In this document: one piece after another, positions 23,306-31,526 of the stretch
Layout of the letters: every line of letters starts with the position of its first letter
How positions within the stretch are numbered: the first letter of the stretch is position 1
Source of the DNA: Acidobacteriota bacterium
Lineage (GTDB): Bacteria; Acidobacteriota; Holophagae; Acanthopleuribacterales; Acanthopleuribacteraceae
Assembly (NCBI GenBank): GCA_020439745.1
Contig: JAGQSC010000029.1
Location: 186,001-250,000 of the forward strand
Length of the DNA: 64,000 bases
Direction of reading: 5' to 3'
The notes under the pieces: generated by a model
The model's database searches: none
The model's input: only the letters and a program-made list of their open reading frames with translations
Told to the model about the DNA's origin: nothing
Made by a program: the position numbers and the translations under genes

Positions 23306-23836
23306 CTAAGACTCAGAAGCGACGGCTTCGACTGTCTCTTTAGGCGAACGCTGGATGGCCTCATCGAGCGAGTTGCCCAGTAGCTCGTTGGCTTTGTCGG
23401 AATCCAGTGCATTGACGACAGATATTTCATCCACCAGACGCTTGCGAATCTGATCGTACATGCGCTTCTCTTCGAAGGTCGCTTTCGTTTTGTGAATGAG
23501 ATTATGGATGGTCGTTACTACCAAGCCCATGTCGTCGAAATTGCCTGTTTGACGCAGCACTTCGAATCTACTTTTACGATTCTTGTGGTGGAGTTTGGTC
23601 AGCTTGTGGTCGGGCTTGAACGATCCCAACGCACATTCCAGTTCTTTGGGAGTCAACAAGCTGCGAACACCCACCCGATCCACGTTATTTTCGGGAATGC
23701 TGATGGTGGTTTTACCGTCAAATGAAACAAGATCGAAACACTTGATATTTAAACCACACACGTGTTTTTGTGATTGCTTTTCAATGAGAAATACGCCACC
23801 TTTTGGGTAGAAGACGTGTTCTCCAAGATTGAACAT
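23306..23836 (-). CDS. carD: CarD/CdnL-type RNA polymerase-binding regulator
   Basis: The 176-residue protein starts MFNLGEHVFYPKGGVFLIEK, the Tudor-like RNA polymerase interaction domain (about 1-60) shared by CarD, CdnL and TRCF. A helical C-terminal part (about 70-160) includes LLTPKELECALGSF, a DNA-contacting region in this family. CarD proteins stabilise promoter open complexes. ATG 23836 with GAGAGG upstream is preferred over the TTG at 23854. A strong extended -10 promoter lies just upstream (23866-23895). It heads the run carD-pgpA-ribF-truD. Confidence 0.88.
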   Translation of the reverse strand: MFNLGEHVFYPKGGVFLIEKQSQKHVCGLNIKCFDLVSFDGKTTISIPENNVDRVGVRSLLTPKELECALGSFKPDHKLTKLHHKNRKSRFEVLRQTGNFDDMGLVVTTIHNLIHKTKATFEEKRMYDQIRKRLVDEISVVNALDSDKANELLGNSLDEAIQRSPKETVEAVASES

Positions 23837-23865
23837 CCGGGTACCTCTCAACAAAGGGTCCGGTT

Positions 23866-23895
23866 ATTGTAGCATTTTTTGGGGCCCCTTATCAA
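23866..23895 (-). promoter_or_regulatory. Promoter of carD-pgpA-ribF-truD
   Basis: On the minus strand, TTGATA (23895-23890) is followed by an 18-base spacer and TACAAT (23871-23866) with an extended TGC just before it. The spacer contains a perfect 8 bp palindrome GGGGCCCC (23881-23888). The predicted start near 23859 leaves a leader of about 22 bases. Confidence 0.6.
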
Positions 23896-23949
23896 GGCAC
23901 CCCGAGGCGCCACAAGCCCTGTTTAACGCTAACTTTAGTTCAACCAGCG

Positions 23950-25053
23950 CTATGCAAATCGACTGACCAGTTCGCTTGTGACCATCAGTCTCTTGGACCC
24001 GGAATCGTCTCGTACCAGGTAAGATCCGGCTGGATCAAACTCAATGCCGCGCATGATCCGCTTGAAGACGCTTCGAAGTGCTCGGGCACCAATTCGGTGA
24101 TTTTCATGGGCCCGTTCGGCCAAAAGTTGTACGGCCTCTTTGGTGATTTGAAGATCAATACCCAGAGTCTGAAAATAGACTTGTGATTCGCGAAAAACCG
24201 ACTCTTTTGGTTCGATGAAGATACGCATCAATGCATGAACACTCAGGTCATTGAGCACGATGATCTCGTCGAATCGTCCCAAGAATTGAGGGGTCATGCC
24301 GTACTCGAACATATCCTCATAACGGACATATTGATTAAGTGAAAAGTACTCTTTCTCTTCTACGTTTTCCTGACCGTCTGAAACCACGTATTCCTGGATC
24401 AGTTTATCGCGATGTTCACCACTAGACACGCGTCGATAAACGGCATCGTAAAGCCCCTCAAAAGCACCGCCGCAAATGAACAGGATGCGACTGGTATCGA
24501 CGGTAATCTTGTGTGTGGACAGTTCGCCATCGTCTGACCTCTGCGTCAACGACAGCTCCAACAATTCACCTTCGATCAACGTGAGTAATGCTTCCTGGGC
24601 CTGGATCCCGCGCGCGTTGGGGCGGTCACCGACTACAGCTCTGATCTTGTCGACCTCGTCTAAAAACACAACGCCGTTCTCCATCAACTCCTTGAACCGC
24701 TCTGGGCTCGGATCGGAGCCCATGATGCGCGTCGCGTTCTGGTGCAAACGGTTGATGATGATGCTGGACTCGAGCTTGGCTGTTTGGTCATCGGCCACCA
24801 CATTCGCATTCAATCGAATGGTGTTGGTGAAGCGGGAAAGTCTTTCGTCATCGGCAAACATCTTCTCGATGTTGCGCATGATGGTGGTTTTACCGGTACC
24901 ACTGTTGCCGATGAGTAGGATGTTGCCCACTCGGATGTGGTTCAGATGTTTATAGAGAGACACGCAGATTTGCTCGAGCGCTGTGTCCTGATCAATGACG
25001 GACTTGGACAGCCTGGCAAAGAGGTCCTTAGGCGATTCCAGTAATTTGGTCAT
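23950..25053 (-). CDS. ClpX-like AAA+ ATPase without zinc-binding domain
   Basis: The 367-residue protein has a ClpX/HslU-type AAA+ module: Walker A IGNSGTGKTT, Walker B VVFLDEVDK, a ClpX-like MTPQFLGRFDEIIVLNDLS segment, and sensor 2 IGARALRSVFKRIMRGIEFD. The N-terminal zinc domain of ClpX is absent and no clear ClpP-binding IGF loop is visible, so it is probably not the housekeeping ClpX. ATG 25053 overlaps the CDGSH gene stop as ATGA, and this start is preferred over the TTG at 25077. It may be an unfoldase or remodeller for an unknown partner. Confidence 0.85.
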   Translation of the reverse strand: MTKLLESPKDLFARLSKSVIDQDTALEQICVSLYKHLNHIRVGNILLIGNSGTGKTTIMRNIEKMFADDERLSRFTNTIRLNANVVADDQTAKLESSIIINRLHQNATRIMGSDPSPERFKELMENGVVFLDEVDKIRAVVGDRPNARGIQAQEALLTLIEGELLELSLTQRSDDGELSTHKITVDTSRILFICGGAFEGLYDAVYRRVSSGEHRDKLIQEYVVSDGQENVEEKEYFSLNQYVRYEDMFEYGMTPQFLGRFDEIIVLNDLSVHALMRIFIEPKESVFRESQVYFQTLGIDLQITKEAVQLLAERAHENHRIGARALRSVFKRIMRGIEFDPAGSYLVRDDSGSKRLMVTSELVSRFA

Positions 25054-25274
25054 AACCGACTGTGAGAACCGTCGCAATAGGGTTGATCACCTGTCTTTTT
25101 GCACCCACACAAAGTGACGGTTTCATCGGCAGTCGCTTCGAACAGCATGGGCAGCATATCCGTACCACGATGAGAGCCGTCGCACAGTGGTTGGCCTTCG
25201 CTACGCCCGCACGTGCACCAGGCATATTTCTTCCCTTTGATCACTTCGATTTGACAAGGCCTCGGCTGCTTCAT
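25050..25274 (-). CDS. Small double CDGSH iron-sulfur protein
   Basis: The 74-residue protein has two complete CDGSH motifs, each C-x-C-x2-(S/T)-x3-P-x-C-D-G-S-H: CTCGRSEGQPLCDGSH and CGCKKTGDQPYCDGSH. Each should bind a 2Fe-2S cluster through three Cys and one His. GGAG lies ahead of the ATG at 25274. The gene is translationally coupled (ATGA) to the ClpX-like ATPase, so the two products may act together in cluster delivery or stress sensing (inference). No membrane anchor is present. Confidence 0.9.
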   Translation of the reverse strand: MKQPRPCQIEVIKGKKYAWCTCGRSEGQPLCDGSHRGTDMLPMLFEATADETVTLCGCKKTGDQPYCDGSHSRL

Positions 25275-25337
25275 AATGAACTCCAAATATCTAGAAGCGA
25301 GTCTACAACAAGCCGTTCCAATCACAAAAAACAGATG

Positions 25338-25346
25338 TGCTACAAT
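25338..25346 (+). promoter_or_regulatory. Extended -10 element upstream of the OPT transporter pair
   Basis: TGCTACAAT matches the extended -10 consensus and is identical to the one before carD. No good -35 is found. The predicted start near 25353 precedes the small membrane protein gene by about 25 bases. Confidence 0.4.
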
Positions 25347-25377
25347 GCCGCGCGAACAGCACCACAGGGGGTGAGGG

Positions 25378-25566
25378 TTGCACAGCCACATTGTGAACAT
25401 GGCCATCATGGCTTTGATTCTGAGTGGTGCTTTCCACACGTTGTACTACAACCAGAAGAAGCACCGCTGGCATCATCATTTTTGGTTGTATTTCGGCTGT
25501 TTGTTTGTGGGCGGAATCGCTTTTGCCTGGTTCATGCTGTTAACGGAACCCGCACCGTACTATTGA
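25378..25566 (+). CDS. Small His-rich two-helix membrane protein
   Basis: The 62-residue protein has two hydrophobic helices (MAIMALILSGAFHTLYY and FGCLFVGGIAFAWFMLL) joined by a His-rich loop KKHRWHHHFW. TTG at 25378 is placed six bases after AGGGGG; GTG 25393 and ATG 25399 are alternatives. One base separates its stop from the OPT transporter start, so the two are surely co-transcribed. I do not recognise the family. A metal-binding accessory subunit for the transporter is possible but unproven. Confidence 0.65.
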   Translation: MHSHIVNMAIMALILSGAFHTLYYNQKKHRWHHHFWLYFGCLFVGGIAFAWFMLLTEPAPYY

Positions 25567-25567
25567 G

Positions 25568-27121
25568 ATGATGCGTCGTCAGACCCTGCTTCCTCTGATC
25601 TATTCTGTGATCCTGGGGATGGGGTTCGGACTCGCCAATGTCTATATCGGCCTTAAACTCGGATTCACAGTGGGTGTAGCTCTGCTGACCGTGTTCGTGC
25701 TGGGTGGAAGTGTGCGTGTTTTTCGGGCATTCATGCCCAAATGGCCCGGTTTTGATGCACACCAATATGTCTATTATCAGTCACTGACCAGTGCCATGAG
25801 TTATGGCGCAGGTAACGTGTTGGCATCCGCTTTTGCTGCCATGGTGATGTCTCATTCCATTGGGCCACACCCGTGGTTGTTGGCGATCTGGCTGAGCGGT
25901 GTTTGTGCCTTAGGCTGTGTGGTGACGGTGCCAATGCGTGCCCGTCTATTGGCCAGCTACCCGTTTCCATCTGGACGAATCGCCGGAGAAAGTGTGCAGC
26001 ACTTGTTGGATGGCAAGAGCGTGCGCGTCTTTTTCAGTGCATTTGGGCTGAGTGGCTTTTGGGTTATCCTGCAGAATCTGGTCAAATCGATGCCAACGGG
26101 GTGGTCCTTGTTCCGTCAGTGGGGCGTGTCTTGGTCGCCTATGCTGTTGGGGTTGGGTGCCATACTCGGATTGAGAACCTGTCTATCGTTGCTGGTTGGG
26201 GCAGTGGTGGCTTTCGAGGTGGCACCGGTATTATGGGCACAACAGGCGGAGGTCATCGTGCCATGGACCGCTGTCACAGCCATGTGCGTGGCCTCGATTG
26301 GCGAGTTGTTCCTGCAAATTGGCGCTGACAAGTCTGCACCCAAATTGGCCTTAAGGGATCCCTTTTGGTGGCGCTTTGCCGTACCGTTGTCTTTGATTGT
26401 GGCTGGTTTGTCGATATGGGTTCTACATGCATCATGGCTTGTGGTTGTTGTGGCGCTGGGGTTGATCGTGCCGTTTGCTTGGGTATCCAATCGTGTGACG
26501 GGCGAAACGGACGTGGTGCCGACGGGAGCGTTGGGAAAGTTATCACTGCTTTTGTTGGGTCTCTTACCCGGTGCGGCGGGCGCAATGGTGGGAACGGGTG
26601 TGTTGGCGGGAAGTTCATCGGCCTCAAGTGACTTTATGACTGACCTGAGATGTGGGCAAATCCATGAATGTGACCCGAAACGCCAGTTTAGGTACCAATT
26701 TGCCGGTGCGATATTGGGGCCCTTGATCTTCGTGCCGGTGGTTTGGTTCCTGATCATGCCGCGATTTGAGTTGGGTGGGGACGAGTTCCCGGCTCCGGCT
26801 GGTCAAATATGGCTGAATGTGTGGCAATTCACCCAACGAGAAGCGCTCTTTGCGGATCCAACCATTAACTTCGCGTTGGGTGTTGGCCTGGTGATTGGCG
26901 TCTTGGCGATCCTTATCAATCGCTACCCTCGAGTGAAGGCCTTTGCCCCGTCGTTGGTGGTTGCAGCCTTTGCTGCTTTCCTTGACCAAACCACTGTGCT
27001 GACGTTGCTCGCGGGTGCTGGGATGGGTAGGCTCTTAGGCAAACGCGTATCGGATGTGGCCATCGCCATGGTTGCTGGCGAATCGGTCTTCGTTTGGGTG
27101 GGTTTGCTTGCAGCGTTGTAG
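25568..27121 (+). CDS. OPT (oligopeptide transporter) family membrane protein
   Basis: The 517-residue protein has 12-14 hydrophobic helices. Family features are NVYIGLKLGFTVG near the N terminus, YPFPSGRIAGESVQ in the middle, GAILGPLIFVPVVWF, and ALGVGLVIGVLAILINRYP followed by FAPSLVVAAF. OPT proteins move peptides or metal chelates (for example iron-siderophore complexes). It is shorter than typical bacterial OPT proteins of about 650 residues. The substrate is unknown. The small His-rich membrane protein lies directly upstream. Confidence 0.85.
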   Translation: MMRRQTLLPLIYSVILGMGFGLANVYIGLKLGFTVGVALLTVFVLGGSVRVFRAFMPKWPGFDAHQYVYYQSLTSAMSYGAGNVLASAFAAMVMSHSIGPHPWLLAIWLSGVCALGCVVTVPMRARLLASYPFPSGRIAGESVQHLLDGKSVRVFFSAFGLSGFWVILQNLVKSMPTGWSLFRQWGVSWSPMLLGLGAILGLRTCLSLLVGAVVAFEVAPVLWAQQAEVIVPWTAVTAMCVASIGELFLQIGADKSAPKLALRDPFWWRFAVPLSLIVAGLSIWVLHASWLVVVVALGLIVPFAWVSNRVTGETDVVPTGALGKLSLLLLGLLPGAAGAMVGTGVLAGSSSASSDFMTDLRCGQIHECDPKRQFRYQFAGAILGPLIFVPVVWFLIMPRFELGGDEFPAPAGQIWLNVWQFTQREALFADPTINFALGVGLVIGVLAILINRYPRVKAFAPSLVVAAFAAFLDQTTVLTLLAGAGMGRLLGKRVSDVAIAMVAGESVFVWVGLLAAL

Positions 27122-27135
27122 ATTGCCCGCTTTAC

Positions 27136-27164
27136 TTGCCGACAGGCATTGGCTAGGTTAAAAT
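27136..27164 (+). promoter_or_regulatory. Promoter of metK-ahcY
   Basis: TTGCCG (27136-27141), a 17-base spacer and TAAAAT (27159-27164) form a good sigma-70 promoter. It leaves a leader of about 98 bases before the metK ATG, long enough for the inverted repeat described at 27176-27234. Confidence 0.55.
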
Positions 27165-27175
27165 AGCGCCGCTCT

Positions 27176-27234
27176 GTCGACAATCCGATCGTCGGACAAG
27201 CTTCTTCTTTTTATATTTTCTGTCTATTGTCGAC
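27176..27234 (+). promoter_or_regulatory. Structured leader of metK-ahcY
   Basis: GTCGACAAT (27176-27184) and ATTGTCGAC (27226-27234) are perfect 9 bp complements. They enclose a small hairpin CCGA-TCG-TCGG (27185-27195) and a U-rich stretch (27201-27225). I do not recognise the SAM-I, SAM-II or SAH riboswitch core sequences. Given its place before the SAM-cycle genes, it may be an unrecognised regulatory leader or a protein-binding site. Confidence 0.4.
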
Positions 27235-27268
27235 CGGTGTCGCAACCAACTTATCCAAGGGGTGAAAC

Positions 27269-28387
27269 ATGTCGTTTCTCTTTTCTTCAGAGTCTGTTAC
27301 TGAAGGTCACCCAGACAAAATAGCGGATCAAATCAGTGATGCCGTACTGGACGCATGTCTCACCGAAGACCCACATAGTCGCGTGGCCTGTGAGACGTTT
27401 GTTACCACGGGTTTGGTTCTGGTGGGCGGCGAAATTACTACGAATGCCCGTTTCTCTGTCCCTGACCTGGTGCGGGAGACGGTACGTGAAATCGGCTACG
27501 TGAGTTCAGCTATGGGGTTTGATGCCTCCAGTTGTTCTGTCATGACCACACTAGATCGTCAATCTCCTGACATCGCAATGGGTGTGGATCGTTTAGGTGC
27601 TGGCGATCAAGGCCTCATGTTTGGTTACGCATGTGATGAAACCGATGAGCTGATGCCTCTTCCCATACACATGGCCCACCGGTTGGCCCGTCAACTAACC
27701 GATATGCGTAAATCAGGAACATTGCCGTACCTCAGACCTGACGGTAAAACGCAAGTCTCCATTCGTTATGAAAATGACCGGCCGGCTTCGGTAGATACCA
27801 TCGTGGTTTCCAGTCAACACGATGACCGTGTGGAAATGGACGAGCTGCGTAGGGACATCATTGAGCATGTCGTGAAACCCATTGTCCCCGAGTCCATGTT
27901 GCACCCCAGCACCGTTTATCACATCAATCCAACTGGGCGATTTGTGATTGGTGGACCCATGGGCGATGCCGGACTTACAGGTCGTAAGATTATCGTAGAT
28001 ACCTATGGTGGCTATGCCCGCCACGGTGGTGGCGCGTTTTCAGGTAAGGACGCAACCAAAGTCGACCGATCAGCAGCTTATGCGGCGCGTTACGTGGCTA
28101 AAAACATTGTCGCAGCCAAGCTTGCGACGCAATGCGAGATTCAATTGGCATATGCGATTGGCGTGGCTGAGCCCGTTTCCATCAACGTGAAGACATTTGG
28201 GACGGGTCGTGTGTCTGAGGACCAACTTGAATCGTTGATTCGCCGTCATTTCGACCTCACACCTCAAGGTATTATCGAACGTCTAAAATTGCGTCAGAGT
28301 GGTTTCAAAGCGACCGCCGCCTATGGCCATTTTGGGCGGCCGGAATTTACTTGGGAACAAACGGATATGGCCGCCACGCTGGCTTAA
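27269..28387 (+). CDS. metK: S-adenosylmethionine synthetase
   Basis: The 372-residue protein makes SAM from methionine and ATP. Motifs seen: [17 protein letters not shown] (about 12-28), the ATP-binding [20 protein letters not shown] (about 110-129), and the signature [20 protein letters not shown] (about 250-269). AAGGGGTG precedes the ATG at 27269. It is followed by ahcY after 16 bases, so SAM synthesis and SAH removal are produced together. Confidence 0.97.
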   Translation: MSFLFSSESVTEGHPDKIADQISDAVLDACLTEDPHSRVACETFVTTGLVLVGGEITTNARFSVPDLVRETVREIGYVSSAMGFDASSCSVMTTLDRQSPDIAMGVDRLGAGDQGLMFGYACDETDELMPLPIHMAHRLARQLTDMRKSGTLPYLRPDGKTQVSIRYENDRPASVDTIVVSSQHDDRVEMDELRRDIIEHVVKPIVPESMLHPSTVYHINPTGRFVIGGPMGDAGLTGRKIIVDTYGGYARHGGGAFSGKDATKVDRSAAYAARYVAKNIVAAKLATQCEIQLAYAIGVAEPVSINVKTFGTGRVSEDQLESLIRRHFDLTPQGIIERLKLRQSGFKATAAYGHFGRPEFTWEQTDMAATLA

Positions 28388-28403
28388 GGAAAAGGGAGAG
28401 CAT

Positions 28404-29711
28404 ATGAGTTCCGTCATTCAGGATTATAAAGTCAAAGACATAAGCCTTGCGGCCTACGGTCGCCATGAGATTGAAATTGCCGAGAAAGAGATGCCGGGAT
28501 TGATGGCGTTGCGCGAAAAATTTGGAGCGCAGAAACCTCTAAAGGGTGCTCGGATTGCGGGTTGCCTGCACATGACCATTCAAACCGCTGTGCTCATCGA
28601 AACCTTGGTTGAACTGGGCGCGTCGGTGCGCTGGTCCTCTTGCAACATCTATTCAACTCAAGATCATGCAGCAGCAGCTATCGCAGCTGCCGGTATTCCC
28701 GTTTTCGCTTGGAAAGGTGAAACGGAGGAGGAATACGAGTGGTGCATTGAACAAACGCTGCGTTGGGAAGATGGGCAGTATCTCAATATGATTTTGGATG
28801 ATGGGGGCGACCTGACGGTCATTGTCCATGAACGATTTCCCGACCTCTTGAATGACATCAATGGCATCACCGAAGAAACTACCACAGGGGTTCACCGCCT
28901 GTACCAAATGCATGAACGGGGCCAGCTGAGAGTACCGGCTATCAACGTCAACGACTCGGTCACTAAATCCAAGTTCGATAACCTGTACGGTTGCCGTGAG
29001 TCCCTTGCTGACGGTCTAAAGCGCGCAACGGATACGATGGTTGCCGGTAAAGTTGTTGTTGTGGCGGGTTACGGTGATGTGGGTAAGGGCTGTGCTCAAT
29101 CCATGCGCGGATTCGGCGCACGGGTTCTGATCACTGAAATCGATCCTATCTGTGCTCTTCAGGCTGCCATGGAAGGCTATGAAGTCGTGACCATGGATCG
29201 GGCAGCCGCTCTTGCCGACATTTTTGTGACCGCAACCGGTTGCAGTCATGTGATTACCGCCAAACACCTGGACGCCATGAAAGACAACGCCATTGTCTGC
29301 AACATTGGTCATTTCGACTGTGAAATCGATATCGACTACTTGGTAAAAAGAGCCGATATTGAAGAGATTTCCATCAAACCTCAGGTCGACAAATTCGTCT
29401 ATCCGGATGGCAAGACTATCGTCGTCTTGGCGCGAGGCCGCCTGGTCAATTTGGGTTGTGCAACCGGACATCCGTCTTTCGTCATGAGCAACAGTTTTAC
29501 CAATCAGGTGCTCGCACAAATAGCGCTCTGGACGGATCCCGATTCCTATGAATTGGGCGTGCACGTATTGCCCAAAAAACTCGACGAGGAAGTAGCGCGA
29601 TTGCACCTGGACAAACTGGGTGTGGAATTGACCGTACTTTCAGATGCTCAGGCTAACTATTTAGGCGTACCGAAAGAGGGGCCTTTCAAACCCGATCACT
29701 ATCGCTATTGA
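28404..29711 (+). CDS. ahcY: S-adenosylhomocysteine hydrolase
   Basis: The 435-residue protein splits SAH to adenosine and homocysteine using bound NAD. Motifs: [42 protein letters not shown]-binding [20 protein letters not shown] (about 215-234), and the C-terminal [13 protein letters not shown] 28404 with GGGAGA upstream is the start. The last 26 bases overlap the end of a convergent methyltransferase-like gene, so the two messages share a complementary 3' end. Confidence 0.97.
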   Translation: MSSVIQDYKVKDISLAAYGRHEIEIAEKEMPGLMALREKFGAQKPLKGARIAGCLHMTIQTAVLIETLVELGASVRWSSCNIYSTQDHAAAAIAAAGIPVFAWKGETEEEYEWCIEQTLRWEDGQYLNMILDDGGDLTVIVHERFPDLLNDINGITEETTTGVHRLYQMHERGQLRVPAINVNDSVTKSKFDNLYGCRESLADGLKRATDTMVAGKVVVVAGYGDVGKGCAQSMRGFGARVLITEIDPICALQAAMEGYEVVTMDRAAALADIFVTATGCSHVITAKHLDAMKDNAIVCNIGHFDCEIDIDYLVKRADIEEISIKPQVDKFVYPDGKTIVVLARGRLVNLGCATGHPSFVMSNSFTNQVLAQIALWTDPDSYELGVHVLPKKLDEEVARLHLDKLGVELTVLSDAQANYLGVPKEGPFKPDHYRY

Positions 29712-31437
29712 TCAGGCTTGCTTGTAAGCCCAGCTCAATCGCCAAATCAGCGGGTACGCAGAAATGGGTCACGCTGATGGCGGGGTTGTATCCCTTGGCA
29801 CGTGGATAGGGATAAATCGTGCGTGTTCGACTGGTGTATGCTTCCAAACACACATAGCCGGCTTCTTCGGCACATCGTCGCCAGCTATAAACACTTGTTT
29901 TCCCGGGGCGTTCGTCAGCGGGTCTCAGTCCCTGACCGGATAGCTCGTGTACGTATCGAAAACCCGCATGGTAGGTGTTCCATGCGGTATGAATCAGATC
30001 CTCATCACTGAGCGCGGACTCTTCGGTGAAAACTAGCACAATGCCCGCCTTGGCATATCCCGAAAACACATCAACCATATGTTCATTGGACTGGTTGCGA
30101 ACCTCATGGAAACCGTTTCCTACCATCATGACTGCGCCCCTCGGCTGCTGTCCAAATGCTTCCAAAGCAGCAACTACAAGTTGGGGTTCAGCGATGTCTG
30201 CCTTGCGTATAAATTGCATGTTTGCAGGGAGTTGACCATCGCTTTGAGCTTGAAGCGCGCGATCGATCGCCGCATCTTCCAAGTCGGCACCGAAGTAATG
30301 GATCTGCTTTGCACTGCTCCGTTCAAAGCGTTGACGGGTGGCTTCACCCCGTCCTACAGCATGTTCGATAAAGACATTAAATTCAAATCCGGTGTCCACA
30401 CAAAACCGGTCTAGTGCATCGTTGGCTAAACTGAATGTTTTGCGATTCGCGTCTTGGCTAGCAGTCACATTGGCACCTCGATTCACCCAAGCACGGGTGT
30501 CACTGCCGCCAATAAATGACGTCAACTGCGTCATGTAAGGGTGGTAGGCGCCTATGATTCCAAAAGGGCCAGGTCCGCGTTGAAACACGCGAACGCCCAA
30601 TTCCGTGACACGACCATCTTCCTGTAGTCCAGCCTTTTCCAAGAGAACTTGTGCTGGTTCCGTCAAGGTGTTGAGTGAGTCTCCCATCTTCAGGCTCCTA
30701 AGCTGCCTCGAATACGCCAGAACAAAGGGCAGCAAACGGTACCCGATTTCCAATTCGTGACCTAGTGCGATCCACGTGACTTGTTTTCGATGGATCGGTA
30801 CAGGCAAGAAGGCATCTGCAAATGTGTCCTCGTGCATGCGGTCCATGGCGTCATTGAGGAAGTCTCGGGGCAAAGGCGTGGTGGTCGCAAATAGATGCTT
30901 GATATTTTCGTCATCGACAACGGAAAAACCTGAGCCTTTTAGTTGGAGGTAACCCCTGCTACGCATGAACTTGAAATCCATGTGAAGTTGTTTGGCATCA
31001 AAACCGTCGGCTGTTTCAGGATCGACGACCTCGCCTGCAGCCAATCGCGCCAGTATCCCTGTCTCGGCATAAGCCGATAGCACTTGTCGCATCAACCACA
31101 AATCAGGCGTCGCGGTCACACCAGCTGTGTAGACGACATTGCGCAGTACACGGACGGAGCGCGCGATGGACTCAACTTCTTGTGTGTGCAGGTCTTCCAT
31201 CGAGTTGACGCATTGCTCAAGTTGCCGAAGCCATGTGAGAACGTATTGTCCATACTGATAGAGGTGGGGAACCCTTGCTATGAACGTGCAAAAACTGGAC
31301 TCCGAAATGTAGGGGTATCCCGCGCTTGATGTCTCGGTCGGTCCGGTCACGAGATCGACCAGCTCTCGACATTGCGGGTAAAGACCCAATTGATGATCAG
31401 AGAGCAGTAACGGTGCAATATCTCGGGCGTGTTTCAT
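29686..31437 (-). CDS. Large protein with probable SAM-dependent methyltransferase domain, unknown substrate
   Basis: The 583-residue protein resembles no enzyme I can name. An N-terminal helical part includes a winged-helix-like segment (about 115-200: [20 protein letters not shown], then [20 protein letters not shown]). The middle to C-terminal part looks like a Rossmann methyltransferase: an acidic [10 protein letters not shown] (about 390), FIRKADI, then [16 protein letters not shown] and [20 protein letters not shown] (about 435-485). The canonical glycine-rich motif I is not obvious. Its convergent overlap with ahcY and closeness to metK fit a SAM user. GAGGAG precedes the ATG at 31437. 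Confidence 0.6.
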   Translation of the reverse strand: MKHARDIAPLLLSDHQLGLYPQCRELVDLVTGPTETSSAGYPYISESSFCTFIARVPHLYQYGQYVLTWLRQLEQCVNSMEDLHTQEVESIARSVRVLRNVVYTAGVTATPDLWLMRQVLSAYAETGILARLAAGEVVDPETADGFDAKQLHMDFKFMRSRGYLQLKGSGFSVVDDENIKHLFATTTPLPRDFLNDAMDRMHEDTFADAFLPVPIHRKQVTWIALGHELEIGYRLLPFVLAYSRQLRSLKMGDSLNTLTEPAQVLLEKAGLQEDGRVTELGVRVFQRGPGPFGIIGAYHPYMTQLTSFIGGSDTRAWVNRGANVTASQDANRKTFSLANDALDRFCVDTGFEFNVFIEHAVGRGEATRQRFERSSAKQIHYFGADLEDAAIDRALQAQSDGQLPANMQFIRKADIAEPQLVVAALEAFGQQPRGAVMMVGNGFHEVRNQSNEHMVDVFSGYAKAGIVLVFTEESALSDEDLIHTAWNTYHAGFRYVHELSGQGLRPADERPGKTSVYSWRRCAEEAGYVCLEAYTSRTRTIYPYPRAKGYNPAISVTHFCVPADLAIELGLQASLINSDSDRV

Positions 31438-31508
31438 AGCGTCTCCTCAACAAGACAGTCATTATCCACGGCGCCGCAATAAACACAAACATGAAACATG
31501 AAACCCTG

Positions 31509-31517
31509 TGCTAGACT
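31509..31517 (+). promoter_or_regulatory. Extended -10 element of lpxB
   Basis: TGCTAGACT fits an extended -10 (TGn plus TAGACT). It ends nine bases before the lpxB ATG and no RBS is visible, so the message would have a leader of only a few bases. Confidence 0.4.
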
Positions 31518-31526
31518 CGCAGATCC

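Noticed and set aside
24476-24955. 159-codon plus-strand frame
   Set aside because: It lies opposite the Walker A and B region of the ClpX-like ATPase; the product is Ser/Leu-rich with no motif.
26116-26757. 213-codon minus-strand frame
   Set aside because: It is antisense within the OPT transporter, whose membrane-helix pattern is continuous; the antisense product is low-complexity Thr/Pro/Asn.
27168-27268. Known SAM-I, SAM-II or SAH riboswitch before metK
   Set aside because: None of the conserved core sequences was found by eye; only a simple stem with an inner hairpin is present.
29016-29606. 196-codon minus-strand frame
   Set aside because: It lies wholly opposite the well-conserved ahcY coding sequence; there is no RBS and no family motif.
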